Both the position numbers and the translations under genes were made by a program. Below, one piece after another: positions 35,944 through 44,958 of a stretch of DNA of 64,000 bases. The stretch is from contig NZ_JAGP01000001.1 of the NCBI RefSeq assembly GCF_000526715.1, positions 1,240,001-1,304,000 on the forward strand, read 5' to 3'. The notes beneath the pieces are model-generated. The model saw only the letters and a list, made by a program, of their open reading frames with translations. It had not been told where the DNA came from and made no database searches. The first letter of the stretch is position 1, and each line of letters begins with the position of its first letter. Source of the stretch: Hydrogenovibrio kuenenii DSM 12350 (GTDB lineage Bacteria > Pseudomonadota > Gammaproteobacteria > Thiomicrospirales > Thiomicrospiraceae).

Positions 35944-36975
35944 ATGTTAGCTATTGCAGCCCAAAGGGGACATGTCTTAAACGGCATTTTACTGGTCGCA
36001 TTGTTTGCGATTGCAGCCCACACCATTGCCCAAACCGGATTCATCACGCATTTGGGCTTAAGTCCGTTGATTGTCGGCATTCTACTCGGTGCCATCTACG
36101 GCAATACGTTACACCAACACATTCCACAGGAGTGGCATGCGGGGATTCATTTCTCGGCACGCAAAATCCTGCGCTTGGCGATTGTACTCTATGGTTTTGC
36201 CATTACCTTGCAAGAAATCGCTTCTATCGGCTGGCAAGGTATTTTATTGGCGACAACAGTGGTGACGACGATTTTGACTGTCGGTTATTTTATCGGGACT
36301 AAAATCCTGAAAATGGAACCTGAAACCGCATTACTGACTTCTGCGGGCAGCGGTATTTGTGGTGCGGCTGCTGTATTGGCGATGGAGCCTGTTACCAAAG
36401 CACAAGGCCATCAAACCGCAGTTGCAGTTGCAACGGTTGTGGTATTTGGAACTCTGTCGATGTTTTTGTATCCAGTATTGGATGGTTTGCACCTATTCCA
36501 ATTGGGCGATGAAGCTAAAGGGTTGTATTTCGGTAGCACGATTCATGAAGTGGCTCAGGTGGTCGGTGCATCCAGCATTTTACCGAGCGATGCGCAAGAC
36601 TATGCCGTTATCGAGAAAATGACACGCGTTTTGATGATCGTGCCAGCCATCTTGGTGGTCGGTTGGTTAATGTCTCGCAAAAAATCAACAAGCCAGACTG
36701 GCGGCTCTTCGTTGGTGTCATCCATTCCTTGGTTTGCCGTCGGATTCTTGGCGGTAGCGGCATTTAACTCGCTAAATCTATTGCCACACGAGATGGTGTC
36801 ATCCATCCATGAATTAGATACCTTTCTGTTAACCATGGCAATGGTGGCACTGGGTATGGAAACGCAAGTAAGTAAAATGAAACAGGTTGGTTCAAGCGCT
36901 TTTATTTTGGCGGGTATCTTGTTTTTCATTCTATTGATTGGTGGTTATTTTCTAGTGAAGGTTTTAGCCATCTAA
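35944..36975 (+). CDS. YeiH family putative exporter (UPF0324)
   Basis: Polytopic inner-membrane protein of the UPF0324/YeiH family, about 10 helices in 343 residues. Landmarks are LSPLIVGILLGAIYGN, FSARKILRLAIVLYGFAITLQEI, TSAGSGICGAAAVLAMEPV and STIHEVAQVVGA. The start at 35944 follows AGAGAGG; an upstream in-frame ATG would place the extra residues in the promoter. Family members are annotated as putative sulfate or sulfite exporters, unproven. Divergent LysR regulator adjacent. Confidence 0.9.
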   Translation: MLAIAAQRGHVLNGILLVALFAIAAHTIAQTGFITHLGLSPLIVGILLGAIYGNTLHQHIPQEWHAGIHFSARKILRLAIVLYGFAITLQEIASIGWQGILLATTVVTTILTVGYFIGTKILKMEPETALLTSAGSGICGAAAVLAMEPVTKAQGHQTAVAVATVVVFGTLSMFLYPVLDGLHLFQLGDEAKGLYFGSTIHEVAQVVGASSILPSDAQDYAVIEKMTRVLMIVPAILVVGWLMSRKKSTSQTGGSSLVSSIPWFAVGFLAVAAFNSLNLLPHEMVSSIHELDTFLLTMAMVALGMETQVSKMKQVGSSAFILAGILFFILLIGGYFLVKVLAI

Positions 36976-37006
36976 GTAACCACGAATACCATGACAAAGC
37001 TAACTG

Positions 37007-37032
37007 AGGTGATAGGTTATCCTCTATCACCT
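37007..37032. terminator. Hairpin between yeiH-like and M23 genes
   Basis: AGGTGATAG and CTATCACCT form a perfect 9-base stem with an 8-base loop between convergent genes. No long T-run follows, so it is a probable rather than a certain terminator. Confidence 0.55.
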
Positions 37033-37055
37033 TATTGATTGATTAACTTAACTAA

Positions 37056-37967
37056 CTACTTATCTGAAACTTTTATAATCGTATTGATGCTTACAGCCTG
37101 AGCATCAAAAACCAATTCAACAGGTTTATTGTCTTGCATTGCGCTTATATGTAAATGTGGTTCAATCGTATTACCGGAATTTCCAACTTCGGCCAAAGCT
37201 TGTCCAGTGTCTACCATTTCTCCAATGTTGACCTTAACACTGTCTTGCTTTAAATGTACCAAAAGCAATTCTGTGTTGTTACATTTCATGAGTACATAAT
37301 TACCTTTTGGCTGTACAGTGTCTGTATCCCCTGGTAAGTTATCAGGCAAGTCATCACGCGTTAACAGAACTTCACCATCACATGGACTGTAAATCACGTC
37401 ACCAAAAATCGCATAAGAGTCTAACTGACTAGGACTGATGCCTAACGCTCTATTACCAAAAGCGTTTAACTTAACAATATCCGTTGCTTGATTGCTATCT
37501 TCCATTGCATGGAAAGGATTGGTCACAAAATTATTTCCGCTTTGAAGCACATAATAACTCCCCGACTTAAATGGAAAAGCCACGTTCACACTGTTATCAG
37601 AAGGATACCGAGACATAATCGCAAAGGTATTCAGCGCAATGAACACCAGAAAAACGACTACGGAAACCACAGAAACTGCCTTAGTCGTTCTGTCATCTTC
37701 TTCAACTTTAGAAATACCAAGTATCATTTTAAAATACGAATAGACAACAACCACTGCAAACGCCACAAGTATCAGGTAACGCAAATAATAGCTAATGAAC
37801 ACCCAAGGACTGGTCAGATAAACAAAGAGAATGACACTACTCGTTGCCAGTAAAAAAGAAATCCAATTTTCCCAATAGTGGCTGTTTGCTTTATACATGC
37901 AAAAAATTGCAGCTGCCGCCAACAGCAAAGGATATAGAGCAAATATATAGGGAACAACAACATCCAT
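37056..37967 (-). CDS. Membrane-anchored M23 (LytM-type) peptidase-domain protein
   Basis: Four N-terminal membrane helices (about residues 5-22, 35-57, 62-85 and 97-117) precede a periplasmic M23/LytM domain. The zinc-site pattern is visible as NPFHAMEDSNQATDIV, GNYVLMKCNNTELLLVHLK and EPHLHIS (the HXH). The domain probably cleaves, or if inactive binds, peptidoglycan peptides or acts as a regulator. AGGGG precedes the ATG. The combination of four helices with M23 is unusual. Target unknown. Confidence 0.8.
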   Translation of the reverse strand: MDVVVPYIFALYPLLLAAAAIFCMYKANSHYWENWISFLLATSSVILFVYLTSPWVFISYYLRYLILVAFAVVVVYSYFKMILGISKVEEDDRTTKAVSVVSVVVFLVFIALNTFAIMSRYPSDNSVNVAFPFKSGSYYVLQSGNNFVTNPFHAMEDSNQATDIVKLNAFGNRALGISPSQLDSYAIFGDVIYSPCDGEVLLTRDDLPDNLPGDTDTVQPKGNYVLMKCNNTELLLVHLKQDSVKVNIGEMVDTGQALAEVGNSGNTIEPHLHISAMQDNKPVELVFDAQAVSINTIIKVSDK

Positions 37968-38063
37968 GATATAACCCCTGCCTGTGCTTTTTTGAGCTGC
38001 ACAGCTTAGAAATGATATTCTTATATATTACAACAATCTTTAGCAGTAATCCTATAGATACTT

Positions 38064-38232
38064 TTAGGTTTTAGAACCAAGTTTTGGTTTTGAAAAGAAC
38101 ACAAAGGGAATTGCCAAAGGCCCGAAAAAAAAGTCCCATAACAACCCAAAACAACGTATCAGCGCCTCTTTTCTCTGCAATAAAATAAAGCAAAATCATG
38201 GACACAATGGTTGCCAAAATTAATAACATCAT
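38064..38232 (-). pseudogene. Small membrane protein gene with a one-base frameshift
   Basis: ATG at 38232 lies 8 bases after AGGGAG. The frame reads MMLLILATIVSMILLYFIAE, then RGADTLFWVVMGLFF, and then meets a run of eight Ts (minus strand; forward As at 38125-38132). Without a shift it ends as RAFGNSLCVLFKTKTWF. Removing one T gives GPLAIPFVFFSKPKLGSKT and a stop at 38064, which restores the common small-membrane-protein ending. Likely a frameshift in a homopolymer: a mutation, a phase-variable tract or a sequencing error. Confidence 0.6.
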
Positions 38233-38257
38233 GAAAGCGCTCCCTATCAATTTCGAG

Positions 38258-38962
38258 TTAAATCAAACCTTGCAGGTAACTTTTTCGCTCGGTTTCCGGA
38301 AATTTTTCAATAGCATAACGCAGCATGGTTCTCGGCATCACCTGATAGTGCTGTTTCAAGAAGGTTTTAAGTGTGGATTCGTCACGTTTCCCCACTTCTC
38401 TGAGCATCCAACCCACCGCTTTATGCATCAGGTCTTCTTTATCTTGCAGAAGCATTTCAGAGAGTTTTAGTGTGTCGTCAAATTGATTATTGCGAATAAA
38501 ATGAAACGTCGCAACGATGGCAATGCGCCTTTCCCATAGGCTTGAAGAGACAACCCACTCATACAATAAACTTTTGTCTTTTTGCTGAAGATAAGCGCCC
38601 ACGATATAAGGTGCAGAACTATCGACCAAATCCCAATTATTCACCCGCAAGGTATGCGCTTTGTAGAGGTTAAAAATAGCTTCTTGTTCCGTTGCACCCG
38701 CTTTTTTATAACGTTCCGCCAACAACAATAACGCAAACAAACGGACTTCATGAATGGGCGACTCTAAAAGCTGTGTGACGTCTTTCAAATCAACAGACAA
38801 GAATTGCTTCACCTGCTTACGCAATACCGGCACACGAATACCGATAAACACATCCCCTTCGCCATACTGCCCTTTTCCCGTTTTGAAAAAGCGCTGCGAA
38901 TGCTCGGCAATGTCAGGATCACCAAGTGCTTCAAGCTGGTTAATAATTTCTTTGGCGCTCAT
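38258..38962 (-). CDS. DNA alkylation repair protein, AlkD-like HEAT repeat
   Basis: Predicted DNA glycosylase of the AlkD/AlkC-related HEAT-repeat family that excises alkylated bases. Typical are GEGDVFIGIRVPVLRKQVKQF, the EVRLFALLLLAERYKKA repeat, NNWDLVDSSAPYIVGAYL (aromatic/Asp pocket), SSLWERRIAIVATFHFI and KAVGWMLREVGKRD, which match family positions. Length 234 from the ATG chosen; an upstream TTG (38986) is possible. It lies downstream of the small frameshifted gene on the same strand. Confidence 0.9.
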   Translation of the reverse strand: MSAKEIINQLEALGDPDIAEHSQRFFKTGKGQYGEGDVFIGIRVPVLRKQVKQFLSVDLKDVTQLLESPIHEVRLFALLLLAERYKKAGATEQEAIFNLYKAHTLRVNNWDLVDSSAPYIVGAYLQQKDKSLLYEWVVSSSLWERRIAIVATFHFIRNNQFDDTLKLSEMLLQDKEDLMHKAVGWMLREVGKRDESTLKTFLKQHYQVMPRTMLRYAIEKFPETERKSYLQGLI

Positions 38963-39053
38963 ATTTTGCAGCTGTATCCTACTCAAAATTCAAACCTTGA
39001 CTTCAAAAGAGGTTTCTTCACAATATTTATCAACTTTGAACAACATAACAAGC

Positions 39054-39386
39054 CTATTTGTTCGCCCTAAGTGCCGCCTCATAACCCAACCCTGCCCAAT
39101 AACACAAGGTGTCGAGGTCATCAATCACTTCTTCGGGAACCGTATAGTAGGATAAGTGGCAGGTCTTACCCTGGCGGAGGTAAGAAAATTTCTCCAATCC
39201 TTTTTCTTCAAATAGCGAACGGGTTTCATCATCGACTTTAACGTACAAGTCGCCTTTGATGATAATTGCAAACATCAAATCGCCGCAATAAATACCGTAG
39301 CCACCAAACATGGGCTTTGCTATTGCAGGGCAAAAGAATTGCAGGCTATCGACGATATGGTCAACAAAGTCATCACGTTTAGCCAT
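39054..39386 (-). CDS. TfoX N-terminal domain protein
   Basis: A 110-residue protein of the TfoX/Sxy N-terminal domain family: DHIVDSLQFF, then the hallmark AKPMFGGYGIYCGDLMFAIIIKGDLYVKVDDETR and a C-terminal SYYTVPEEVIDD helix. Only the N-terminal domain is present, as in many stand-alone members, so a role in competence control is not implied. Function unknown. Confidence 0.88.
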   Translation of the reverse strand: MAKRDDFVDHIVDSLQFFCPAIAKPMFGGYGIYCGDLMFAIIIKGDLYVKVDDETRSLFEEKGLEKFSYLRQGKTCHLSYYTVPEEVIDDLDTLCYWAGLGYEAALRANK

Positions 39387-39429
39387 AACACAACCTCACA
39401 AATACTATCGTAAACAAAATATCACCCGA

Positions 39430-39449
39430 CCCCAGCCTGGTAGATTTTT
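39430..39449 (+). repeat. Single copy of the CCCCAGNCTGG repeat
   Basis: CCCCAGCCTGGTAGATTTTT lies just downstream of the YaiI-family stop and between two minus-strand genes. Single orientation, no partner arm. Confidence 0.8.
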
Positions 39450-39453
39450 GAAA

Positions 39454-39903
39454 CTATTTATTCTTTGCTAGCCATTTATCAAGCTGGTTAGCAAACGCTT
39501 GGCGGTCTTTCTGGTTAAAAGTATCCGGCCCACCGGTTTGAATACCACTTGAACGCAAGGTTTCCATAAAGTCGCGCATATTGAGGCGTGCTTTAATATT
39601 ACTTTCTGTGTAAAGTTGGCCACGCGGATTAAGGGCTAAAGCGCCTTTAGCAATGACTTCCGAAGCAAGCGGAATATCCTGTGTGACAACTAAATCACCT
39701 GGCTGGCACTCTTGCACTATCCAGTTATCCGCGACATCAAACCCTTGAGTGACTTGTCGAAAGTCCACCCACTGTGAAGGCGGAAGACGCATAGCATGAT
39801 TAGCGACCAGCGTTGTTTGTGTTTCTGTGCGTTGTGCTGCCTTAAATAAAATTTCTTTTATCACAACCGGACAAGCGTCGGCATCTACCCAGATTTTTTT
39901 CAT
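39454..39903 (-). CDS. YaiI/YqxD family protein (UPF0178, DUF188)
   Basis: Predicted PIN-like nuclease-fold protein. The N-terminus [18 protein letters not shown] carries the DADACP signature, followed by [26 protein letters not shown] and [11 protein letters not shown], all characteristic. The ATG at 39903 matches where family members begin, although its ribosome site is poor; an upstream ATG at 39936 is also in frame. Length 149. Function not established. Confidence 0.9.
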   Translation of the reverse strand: MKKIWVDADACPVVIKEILFKAAQRTETQTTLVANHAMRLPPSQWVDFRQVTQGFDVADNWIVQECQPGDLVVTQDIPLASEVIAKGALALNPRGQLYTESNIKARLNMRDFMETLRSSGIQTGGPDTFNQKDRQAFANQLDKWLAKNK

Positions 39904-39962
39904 ATCAAATTTTAATATTGAGTTTGTAGTTAACATTTAGGCTCATTGTATGCTCAAAAAAC

Positions 39963-39990
39963 AAAAAAGCCACCGTATAGGTGGCTTTTA
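39963..39990 (-). terminator. Terminator after the parA-partner operon
   Basis: AAAAGCCACC and GGTGGCTTTT pair around a 5-base loop, with a T-run on the minus strand, 23 bases after the small partner gene stop. Confidence 0.85.
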
Positions 39991-40012
39991 TCTCGAAACT
40001 TTTCGATTGCTA

Positions 40013-40291
40013 TTAATCTGGCCAAACACGGCTAGAAGGCATTCTTTTTACTGTTTCTTCTGATTTTTCAACAGCTACTTTAGGGGCAACGGTTTTTTTA
40101 GGTGCCGAACGAGTTGTTGCAGTTTTTCTCGTGGTTGTCTTCGTTCTTGTTGCAGTCGCTTTTGTTGCTTGAGTAGTGCTTGAACCACTTGCTTCATTAG
40201 TTGTTTTTGATTCATCAGTCGCATCACTAGACTGAGCGTTTTTTGCACGACGCAAACTATCCGTCAACTTTGATCCCGTTTGGTTGCTCAT
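40013..40291 (-). CDS. Disordered basic ParA-partner protein (McdB-like ending)
   Basis: A 92-residue protein that is almost all Ser, Thr, Lys, Ala and Arg in the middle (residues 20-70) and should be intrinsically disordered. It has a short helical start (KLTDSLRRAKNAQSS) and a conserved-looking C-terminus, MPSSRVWPD, with Trp at residue 90, third from the end. The ATG overlaps the ParA stop (ATGA) behind GGAGG, so translation is coupled. Such a small disordered basic partner with a C-terminal tryptophan is what is described for McdB proteins that work with McdA ATPases. Assignment is inference. Confidence 0.65.
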   Translation of the reverse strand: MSNQTGSKLTDSLRRAKNAQSSDATDESKTTNEASGSSTTQATKATATRTKTTTRKTATTRSAPKKTVAPKVAVEKSEETVKRMPSSRVWPD

Positions 40292-40920
40292 AGCACCTCC
40301 TCAATTACTTCATCAATTTCTTGCGCTGCGGCTTCGCCACGCTTTCCAACACAATAAACACTTGCTCCATCTACAGCAGCATTACGGTAGATTGCACGAC
40401 GTCGAATCCCTGCCTGCAATGCTGGAATATCAAATTCTGCCAAAGCTTCTTTCATCGCACTCGATAATGCACTTCTAGGTTCGAGTTGATTGACCACAAT
40501 ATAAGGTTTCAACTTTCGGTTTTGCATCTTTGACTGTTCAATTGCTTCAACCAAGCGAATACTGGCCCATAGGTCGACAGGCGATGGTAATACCGGAATC
40601 AAAATGACATCTGACGCTTTCATTGCCAATTGCATCACGCCTGTTTCCAAAGTCGGCGGGCAATCGATCACAATAAAATCGTAATCCAGACTAAAACGTT
40701 TTACTTCCGTTGATAAATTCCCGCCCACTCGAATAACCGATACTGGAAACAATCTGTCTTCTGGTGCCAAACCACACCATTGCCCCGCTGAGCCTTGAGG
40801 ATCGGCATCGATAACCAGTGCTCGCCCTCGTTTGGCTAAGCCTGCGGCAAAATTCATACTTAAGGTGGTTTTGCCAGTTCCGCCCTTCTGGTTGGCGATT
40901 GAAAAAATACGTGCGGGCAT
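40288..40920 (-). CDS. ParA/MinD-family ATPase, McdA-like
   Basis: Cytoplasmic positioning ATPase. The deviant Walker A is seen at FSIANQKGGTGKTTLSMNFA (signature Lys in KGG), Walker A' at ALVIDADPQGSAG and Walker B at FIVIDCPPT. It is 210 residues long, too short for a plasmid ParA with its own DNA-binding N-terminal domain, which matches the MipZ/McdA/ParC-like orphan group. It overlaps the gene for a disordered partner by 4 bases. No plasmid replication or parB/parS neighbour is seen, so cargo other than chromosome is likely; carboxysomes or another assembly are candidates. Confidence 0.88.
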   Translation of the reverse strand: MPARIFSIANQKGGTGKTTLSMNFAAGLAKRGRALVIDADPQGSAGQWCGLAPEDRLFPVSVIRVGGNLSTEVKRFSLDYDFIVIDCPPTLETGVMQLAMKASDVILIPVLPSPVDLWASIRLVEAIEQSKMQNRKLKPYIVVNQLEPRSALSSAMKEALAEFDIPALQAGIRRRAIYRNAAVDGASVYCVGKRGEAAAQEIDEVIEEVL

Positions 40921-41097
40921 TCAGAGCTCTCGGTTTAGGTTGTTATTTAAGATTGCTCTTCGGCACAAGTGCCGAATTCGCAAGGCTAATGATTACAACC
41001 TATTATATTTTTACGAGTGAATGACTATCAGTGTTTTATCCTATAGAGAAGCGTTCTCTCATAGGCTTTGTGAATGGGTTAAACCTTTGACCCAACA

Positions 41098-41126
41098 AAA
41101 AAAAAACCCGCTTGCGCGGGCTTTCA
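41098..41126 (-). terminator. Intrinsic terminator after ybiT
   Basis: AAAGCCCGC and GCGGG-TTT arms pair around a tetraloop, and ten Ts follow on the minus strand. It lies 30 bases past the ybiT stop. Two further short stems (41039-41065 and 41077-41093) lie on its far side toward parA. Confidence 0.88.
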
Positions 41127-41155
41127 TAATAAAGTTTAAAACAGTAGTCTTATTA

Positions 41156-42757
41156 TCAAGAATCAAGCGTTTCAACATAAGACTCATAGTTACCACGGTA
41201 ATCTTGAATGCCGTTTTCAGACATCACCAAAATACGAGTGGCAATAGAAGATACAAACTCACGGTCATGCGAGACAAAGATCACCGTACCTGGATACTCT
41301 TCAAGCGCAATATTCAACGATTCAATGGATTCCATATCCAAGTGATTGGTTGGTTCATCCATAATCAGTACATTAGGTTTTTGCAGCATTAGCTTACCAA
41401 ACAGCATTCTGCCCTGCTCTCCACCAGAAAGCACTTTGACAGACTTATCAATATCTTTTTGTGAGAACAACAAGCGACCTAAAACACCGCGAATGGCTTG
41501 TTCATCATCACCTTCTTGTTTCCATTGACTCATCCAATCAATCAGGCTCATATCTTCTTCAAAGTCTGATGCGTGATCCTGTGCGTAATAACCGATTTTA
41601 ACATTGTCTGACCATTTCACTGTACCTGACGTTAATTCGGTATCGCCAACCAAACATTTAAGGAAAGTGGTTTTCCCTATACCGTTGCCCCCGATAACCG
41701 CAAGGCGCTCTTCAACTTCAAGCATCATGCTGAAGTCTTTAATCACTTCGTTATCACCGTCTTCGTCATGATAGGTCTTGCTGAGTTTTTCAATTTCCAG
41801 CGCTAGGCGGAACAGCTTTTTATCCTGTTCAAAACGAATAAACGGATTCACACGGCTAGAAGGCTTAACGTCTTCCAGTTGGATTTTATCAATCAGCTTA
41901 GCGCGAGAAGTTGCCTGTTTGGCTTTGGAAGCGTTGGCAGAAAAGCGACTAACGAATGTTTTAAGTTCGTTGATTTGAGCTTGTTTTTTAGCATTATCAG
42001 ACAATAAACGATCACGAGCTTGAGTCGCAGCCACCATATACTCATCATAGTTACCTGGGTAAACACGCAGCTCGCCATAATCCAGATCCGCCATGTGTGT
42101 ACAAACACTGTTTAAAAAGTGTCTATCATGAGAAATAATAATCATGGTGCTTTTACGCTCATTCAACACCTTTTCTAGCCAACGAATGGTATCAATATCC
42201 AAGTTGTTCGTTGGCTCGTCTAACAACAAGATATCTGGGTCAGCAAACAATGCCTGTGCTAGCAATACACGTAGCTTCCAACCTGGTGCTACTTCACTCA
42301 TAGGGCCAAAGTGTTGCTCAACAGGAATCCCCACGCCTAGCAATAATTCACCGGCACGAGATTCCGCAGTATAACCATCCATTTCAGCAAATTGAACCTC
42401 AAGGTCAGCGACCTTCATACCATCTTCTTCAGACATTTCTGGCAAGCTGTAAATACGATCACGCTCTCGCTTCACTTCCCACAGTTCAGTTTGTCCCATA
42501 ATCACCGTGTCTACCACGCTGAATGTTTCATAAGCGAACTGATCTTGTTTCAACTTACCTAAACGTTCATTCGGATCAAGGCTTACCGTACCCGCGGTTG
42601 GATCTAAATCGCCACCCAATATTTTCATTAAGGTCGATTTCCCGCAACCATTCGCTCCAATCAAACCATAGCGATTACCATCGCCAAACTTGACTGAAAT
42701 GTCTTCAAAAAGTGGTTTTTCACCAAACTGCATAGTGATGTTTGCGGTCGATAACAA
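41156..42757 (-). CDS. ybiT: ABC-F family ATPase YbiT
   Basis: Cytoplasmic tandem ATPase of the ABC-F group that acts on ribosomes. NBD1 has GANGCGKST, the degenerate signature [19 protein letters not shown] and [15 protein letters not shown]2 has [25 protein letters not shown] and [12 protein letters not shown]. The degenerate first signature and the 533-residue length are specific to YbiT, not EttA or Uup. The start is TTG behind AAGGA, fitting the YbiT N-terminus. No membrane segments. Confidence 0.94.
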   Translation of the reverse strand: MLSTANITMQFGEKPLFEDISVKFGDGNRYGLIGANGCGKSTLMKILGGDLDPTAGTVSLDPNERLGKLKQDQFAYETFSVVDTVIMGQTELWEVKRERDRIYSLPEMSEEDGMKVADLEVQFAEMDGYTAESRAGELLLGVGIPVEQHFGPMSEVAPGWKLRVLLAQALFADPDILLLDEPTNNLDIDTIRWLEKVLNERKSTMIIISHDRHFLNSVCTHMADLDYGELRVYPGNYDEYMVAATQARDRLLSDNAKKQAQINELKTFVSRFSANASKAKQATSRAKLIDKIQLEDVKPSSRVNPFIRFEQDKKLFRLALEIEKLSKTYHDEDGDNEVIKDFSMMLEVEERLAVIGGNGIGKTTFLKCLVGDTELTSGTVKWSDNVKIGYYAQDHASDFEEDMSLIDWMSQWKQEGDDEQAIRGVLGRLLFSQKDIDKSVKVLSGGEQGRMLFGKLMLQKPNVLIMDEPTNHLDMESIESLNIALEEYPGTVIFVSHDREFVSSIATRILVMSENGIQDYRGNYESYVETLDS

Positions 42758-42880
42758 CTTAAAATCCTTATTTAATTACGTTCAGATAAATACAAAAATG
42801 AAAGGCGATATTCTGACACAAATCAGAATAAATATGGGGAGAATACTAAGCTAGTGACAATAAAGTTAGACTTAATCAAT

Positions 42881-42916
42881 AAAAAACCCACCGGACAAAA
42901 CGCATCGGGTGGGTTC
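42881..42916 (-). terminator. Terminator after the rhodanese gene
   Basis: AACCCACC and GGTGGGTT pair across a 14-base loop; a run of As on the plus strand gives Ts on the minus strand. It follows the rhodanese stop. Confidence 0.8.
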
Positions 42917-42946
42917 AGCTTGAAACAGTCTTATTTCTTTACCGCT

Positions 42947-43375
42947 TTAATCAATGCGACAAGGCTCTTTTAGCACAACAGTCATATTTTCATCCGACGG
43001 AATCGTCATAGGGTAACCAGCTTCTTGCCAACCATCCATACCACCTACCAAATTGGTGACATTAGTAAAGCCCATTTCGTTCATAATCTTAGTTGCAAGT
43101 GCCGCGCGCCCACCAGATTTACAAACGACTAACCAAGCATCATCTCTGTGGTCACGTAATGCAGGGTTAGCACCTGCATAATCCATATCTGCCGCGGGTT
43201 CCAATACACCTCTTGGTACATTGAGAGCGCCTTCTATCGCCCCAGAAAGATATTCTCCCGGCTCACGAACATCAATCACTTTAATGCCATTTTCAACCAA
43301 AGCACGTCCTTCTTCTTGAGACACTTCATTAATCACTTGCTTGGCTTCTTCAATATAGTCCATCAAACCTTTCAA
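42947..43375 (-). CDS. Rhodanese-like sulfurtransferase
   Basis: Single-domain thiosulfate or persulfide sulfurtransferase. The active Cys is in LVVCKSGGRAALATKIM, after GIKVIDVREPGEYLSGAIEGALNVP and before VGGMDGWQEAGYPM, the standard order. It ends in a second cysteine, KEPCRID. The start is TTG at 43375, 7 bases after AGGAG; the ATG four codons later is 19 bases from that site. Single gene with its own terminator. A role in sulfur transfer fits a sulfur oxidiser but is not shown. Confidence 0.9.
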   Translation of the reverse strand: MKGLMDYIEEAKQVINEVSQEEGRALVENGIKVIDVREPGEYLSGAIEGALNVPRGVLEPAADMDYAGANPALRDHRDDAWLVVCKSGGRAALATKIMNEMGFTNVTNLVGGMDGWQEAGYPMTIPSDENMTVVLKEPCRID

Positions 43376-43548
43376 TTGCTTTCTCCTTAATACTTTGGCT
43401 TATGTTTTTTAAATCTTCATCTTTACTATTTTACCTCTTAAACCATCACTGCAACAAAGATTGAATTTCATAACATACTCAAAACCAGCTAAACTAAGTC
43501 ATCGTAAACTTAACTTTCATCAAACCAAAACAAAGACAGTCAAACGCC

Positions 43549-44154
43549 ATGTTAAGACATGAAACAACAAAACCTTTTGCTCAGTCTAGCGAAGAAAATA
43601 AACACGTCATCCTTCAAGCGATTCAAAGCTTTTTAAACGATCGATCATCGGTTTTGGAAATAGGAAGTGGCACAGGACAGCATGCGGTTCACTTTGCCGA
43701 ACAAATGCCGCACCTAAGCTGGCAAACATCAGATTTAATTGAGTCACACAATGGCATCAAACAATGGATTAGCGACGCAAACTTGAACAACGTGCTGCCA
43801 CCTCTGCTCTTGAATGTCTCAGAAAATAACTGGCCAACCACAAGTTATGACGCTATATACAGTGCCAACAGCTTTCACATCATGGCAAAACAAAACGTAC
43901 AAGACTTTTTTAGTAACGTGAATAATGTCCTTAACCAAAACGGCGTTGTGATGATTTACGGGCCATTTAATTACAATGGTCAATATACTAGTGAGAGCAA
44001 TGCTCGATTTGACGGTTGGTTAAAACAACGCAACCCGGCAAGTTGTATTAAAGACTTTGAATGGTGCAACCAACTGGCAGAAATGGCTGGTCTAACCTTG
44101 TTAGAAGATATTGAAATGCCACAAAACAACCGAATTTTAGTTTGGACGAAATAG
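43549..44154 (+). CDS. DUF938 SAM-dependent methyltransferase
   Basis: Class I methyltransferase of the DUF938 family. The SAM-binding motif I is VLEIGSGTGQHAVHFAEQMP, followed by WQTSDL and YDAIYSANSFHIMAKQN; FEWCNQLAEMAGL is typical of the end. Length 201 is usual. No N-terminal signal. The substrate is unknown. The divergent rhodanese gene lies 173 bases away. Confidence 0.9.
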   Translation: MLRHETTKPFAQSSEENKHVILQAIQSFLNDRSSVLEIGSGTGQHAVHFAEQMPHLSWQTSDLIESHNGIKQWISDANLNNVLPPLLLNVSENNWPTTSYDAIYSANSFHIMAKQNVQDFFSNVNNVLNQNGVVMIYGPFNYNGQYTSESNARFDGWLKQRNPASCIKDFEWCNQLAEMAGLTLLEDIEMPQNNRILVWTK

Positions 44155-44176
44155 TTTTAAATTAAATTCAAGACAC

Positions 44177-44203
44177 AAAAAAGCCCGCAAATGCGGGCTT
44201 TTT
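44177..44203. terminator. Bidirectional terminator
   Basis: AAAAGCCCGCA, AA, TGCGGGCTTTT forms an excellent hairpin with A and T runs on both sides, between the convergent methyltransferase and FKBP genes. Confidence 0.9.
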
Positions 44204-44226
44204 ATTAAGCTAAAAAGACTTATCAA

Positions 44227-44841
44227 CTAGCCAACAATGTCTAACAATTCAACATCAAAAACCAAAGCTTGGTAAGGCCCAATCATGCCGCCTGCACCCT
44301 GCTCTCCATAAGCCAAGTGGTAAGGAATATACAAACGCCACTTAGAACCCGTAGGCATCAATTGTAAGGCTTCTGTCCAACCTGCAATCACACGGTTAAC
44401 AGGAAATTCTGCTGGTTGCCCACGTTCTACTGAGCTATCGAAAACTGTTCCATCAATTAACGTACCGTGATAATGCGTTGAAACTACTGATTCCGCAGAT
44501 GGTTTATCACCATTTCCTTCTTCGATAATCTCATATTGCAAACCAGACTCAAGCACCACAACATTGTCTTTCTTTGCATTTTCTGCCAAGAAAGCTTCAC
44601 CTTCCGCCGCAGCTTCTTTCGCTCTTTCAGCTTGCTTAGCTTGCATTTCTTCATTGATTTGTTGGAAAGCTTTAGCAATAGTAACGGGATCAATCGGGCT
44701 TTCTACCCCTTTAAGTGCATCCATTAAGCCTTGCGCCATGGCTTCTGGGTTCAAATCATCAAAAGGGTCGGATGCAATCTGGTCACCAAACTGACGACCC
44801 AAACCATAACTAACAATATCAGGAACAGTAGTATGAGACAT
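44227..44841 (-). CDS. FKBP-type peptidyl-prolyl isomerase, FklB/Mip-like
   Basis: Prolyl isomerase with an N-terminal dimerising helical domain (residues 1-95; SYGLGRQFGDQIASDPFDDLN and a Glu/Lys/Ala-rich helix) and a C-terminal FKBP domain (SVVSTHYHGTLIDGTVFDSS, INRVIAGWTEALQLMP, YIPYHLAYGEQGAGG). There is no signal peptide, so it is cytoplasmic like FklB rather than an exported Mip. Length 204 matches FklB. Confidence 0.93.
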   Translation of the reverse strand: MSHTTVPDIVSYGLGRQFGDQIASDPFDDLNPEAMAQGLMDALKGVESPIDPVTIAKAFQQINEEMQAKQAERAKEAAAEGEAFLAENAKKDNVVVLESGLQYEIIEEGNGDKPSAESVVSTHYHGTLIDGTVFDSSVERGQPAEFPVNRVIAGWTEALQLMPTGSKWRLYIPYHLAYGEQGAGGMIGPYQALVFDVELLDIVG

Positions 44842-44913
44842 AATTTCAAAACTCTAAAAATTTAAAAAAACGTAGCTTAGCATAGTTTCATCTGGATTTT
44901 TATTGGATATAAA

Positions 44914-44937
44914 AAAACCACCAGGCTGGGGTGGTTT
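44914..44937 (-). terminator. Terminator after the dUTPase gene
   Basis: AAACCACC and GGTGGTTT enclose AGGCTGG, which echoes the core of the dispersed repeat. T-run on the minus strand follows. It lies past the stop of the dUTPase gene. Confidence 0.8.
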
Positions 44938-44958
44938 TATATGAACTATAACTTGAGG

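Noticed and set aside
36689-36701. CCAGACTGGCGG in the yeiH-like gene resembling the dispersed repeat
   Set aside because: Only the 10-base core matches and the AGATTTT tail is missing; chance similarity within coding sequence.
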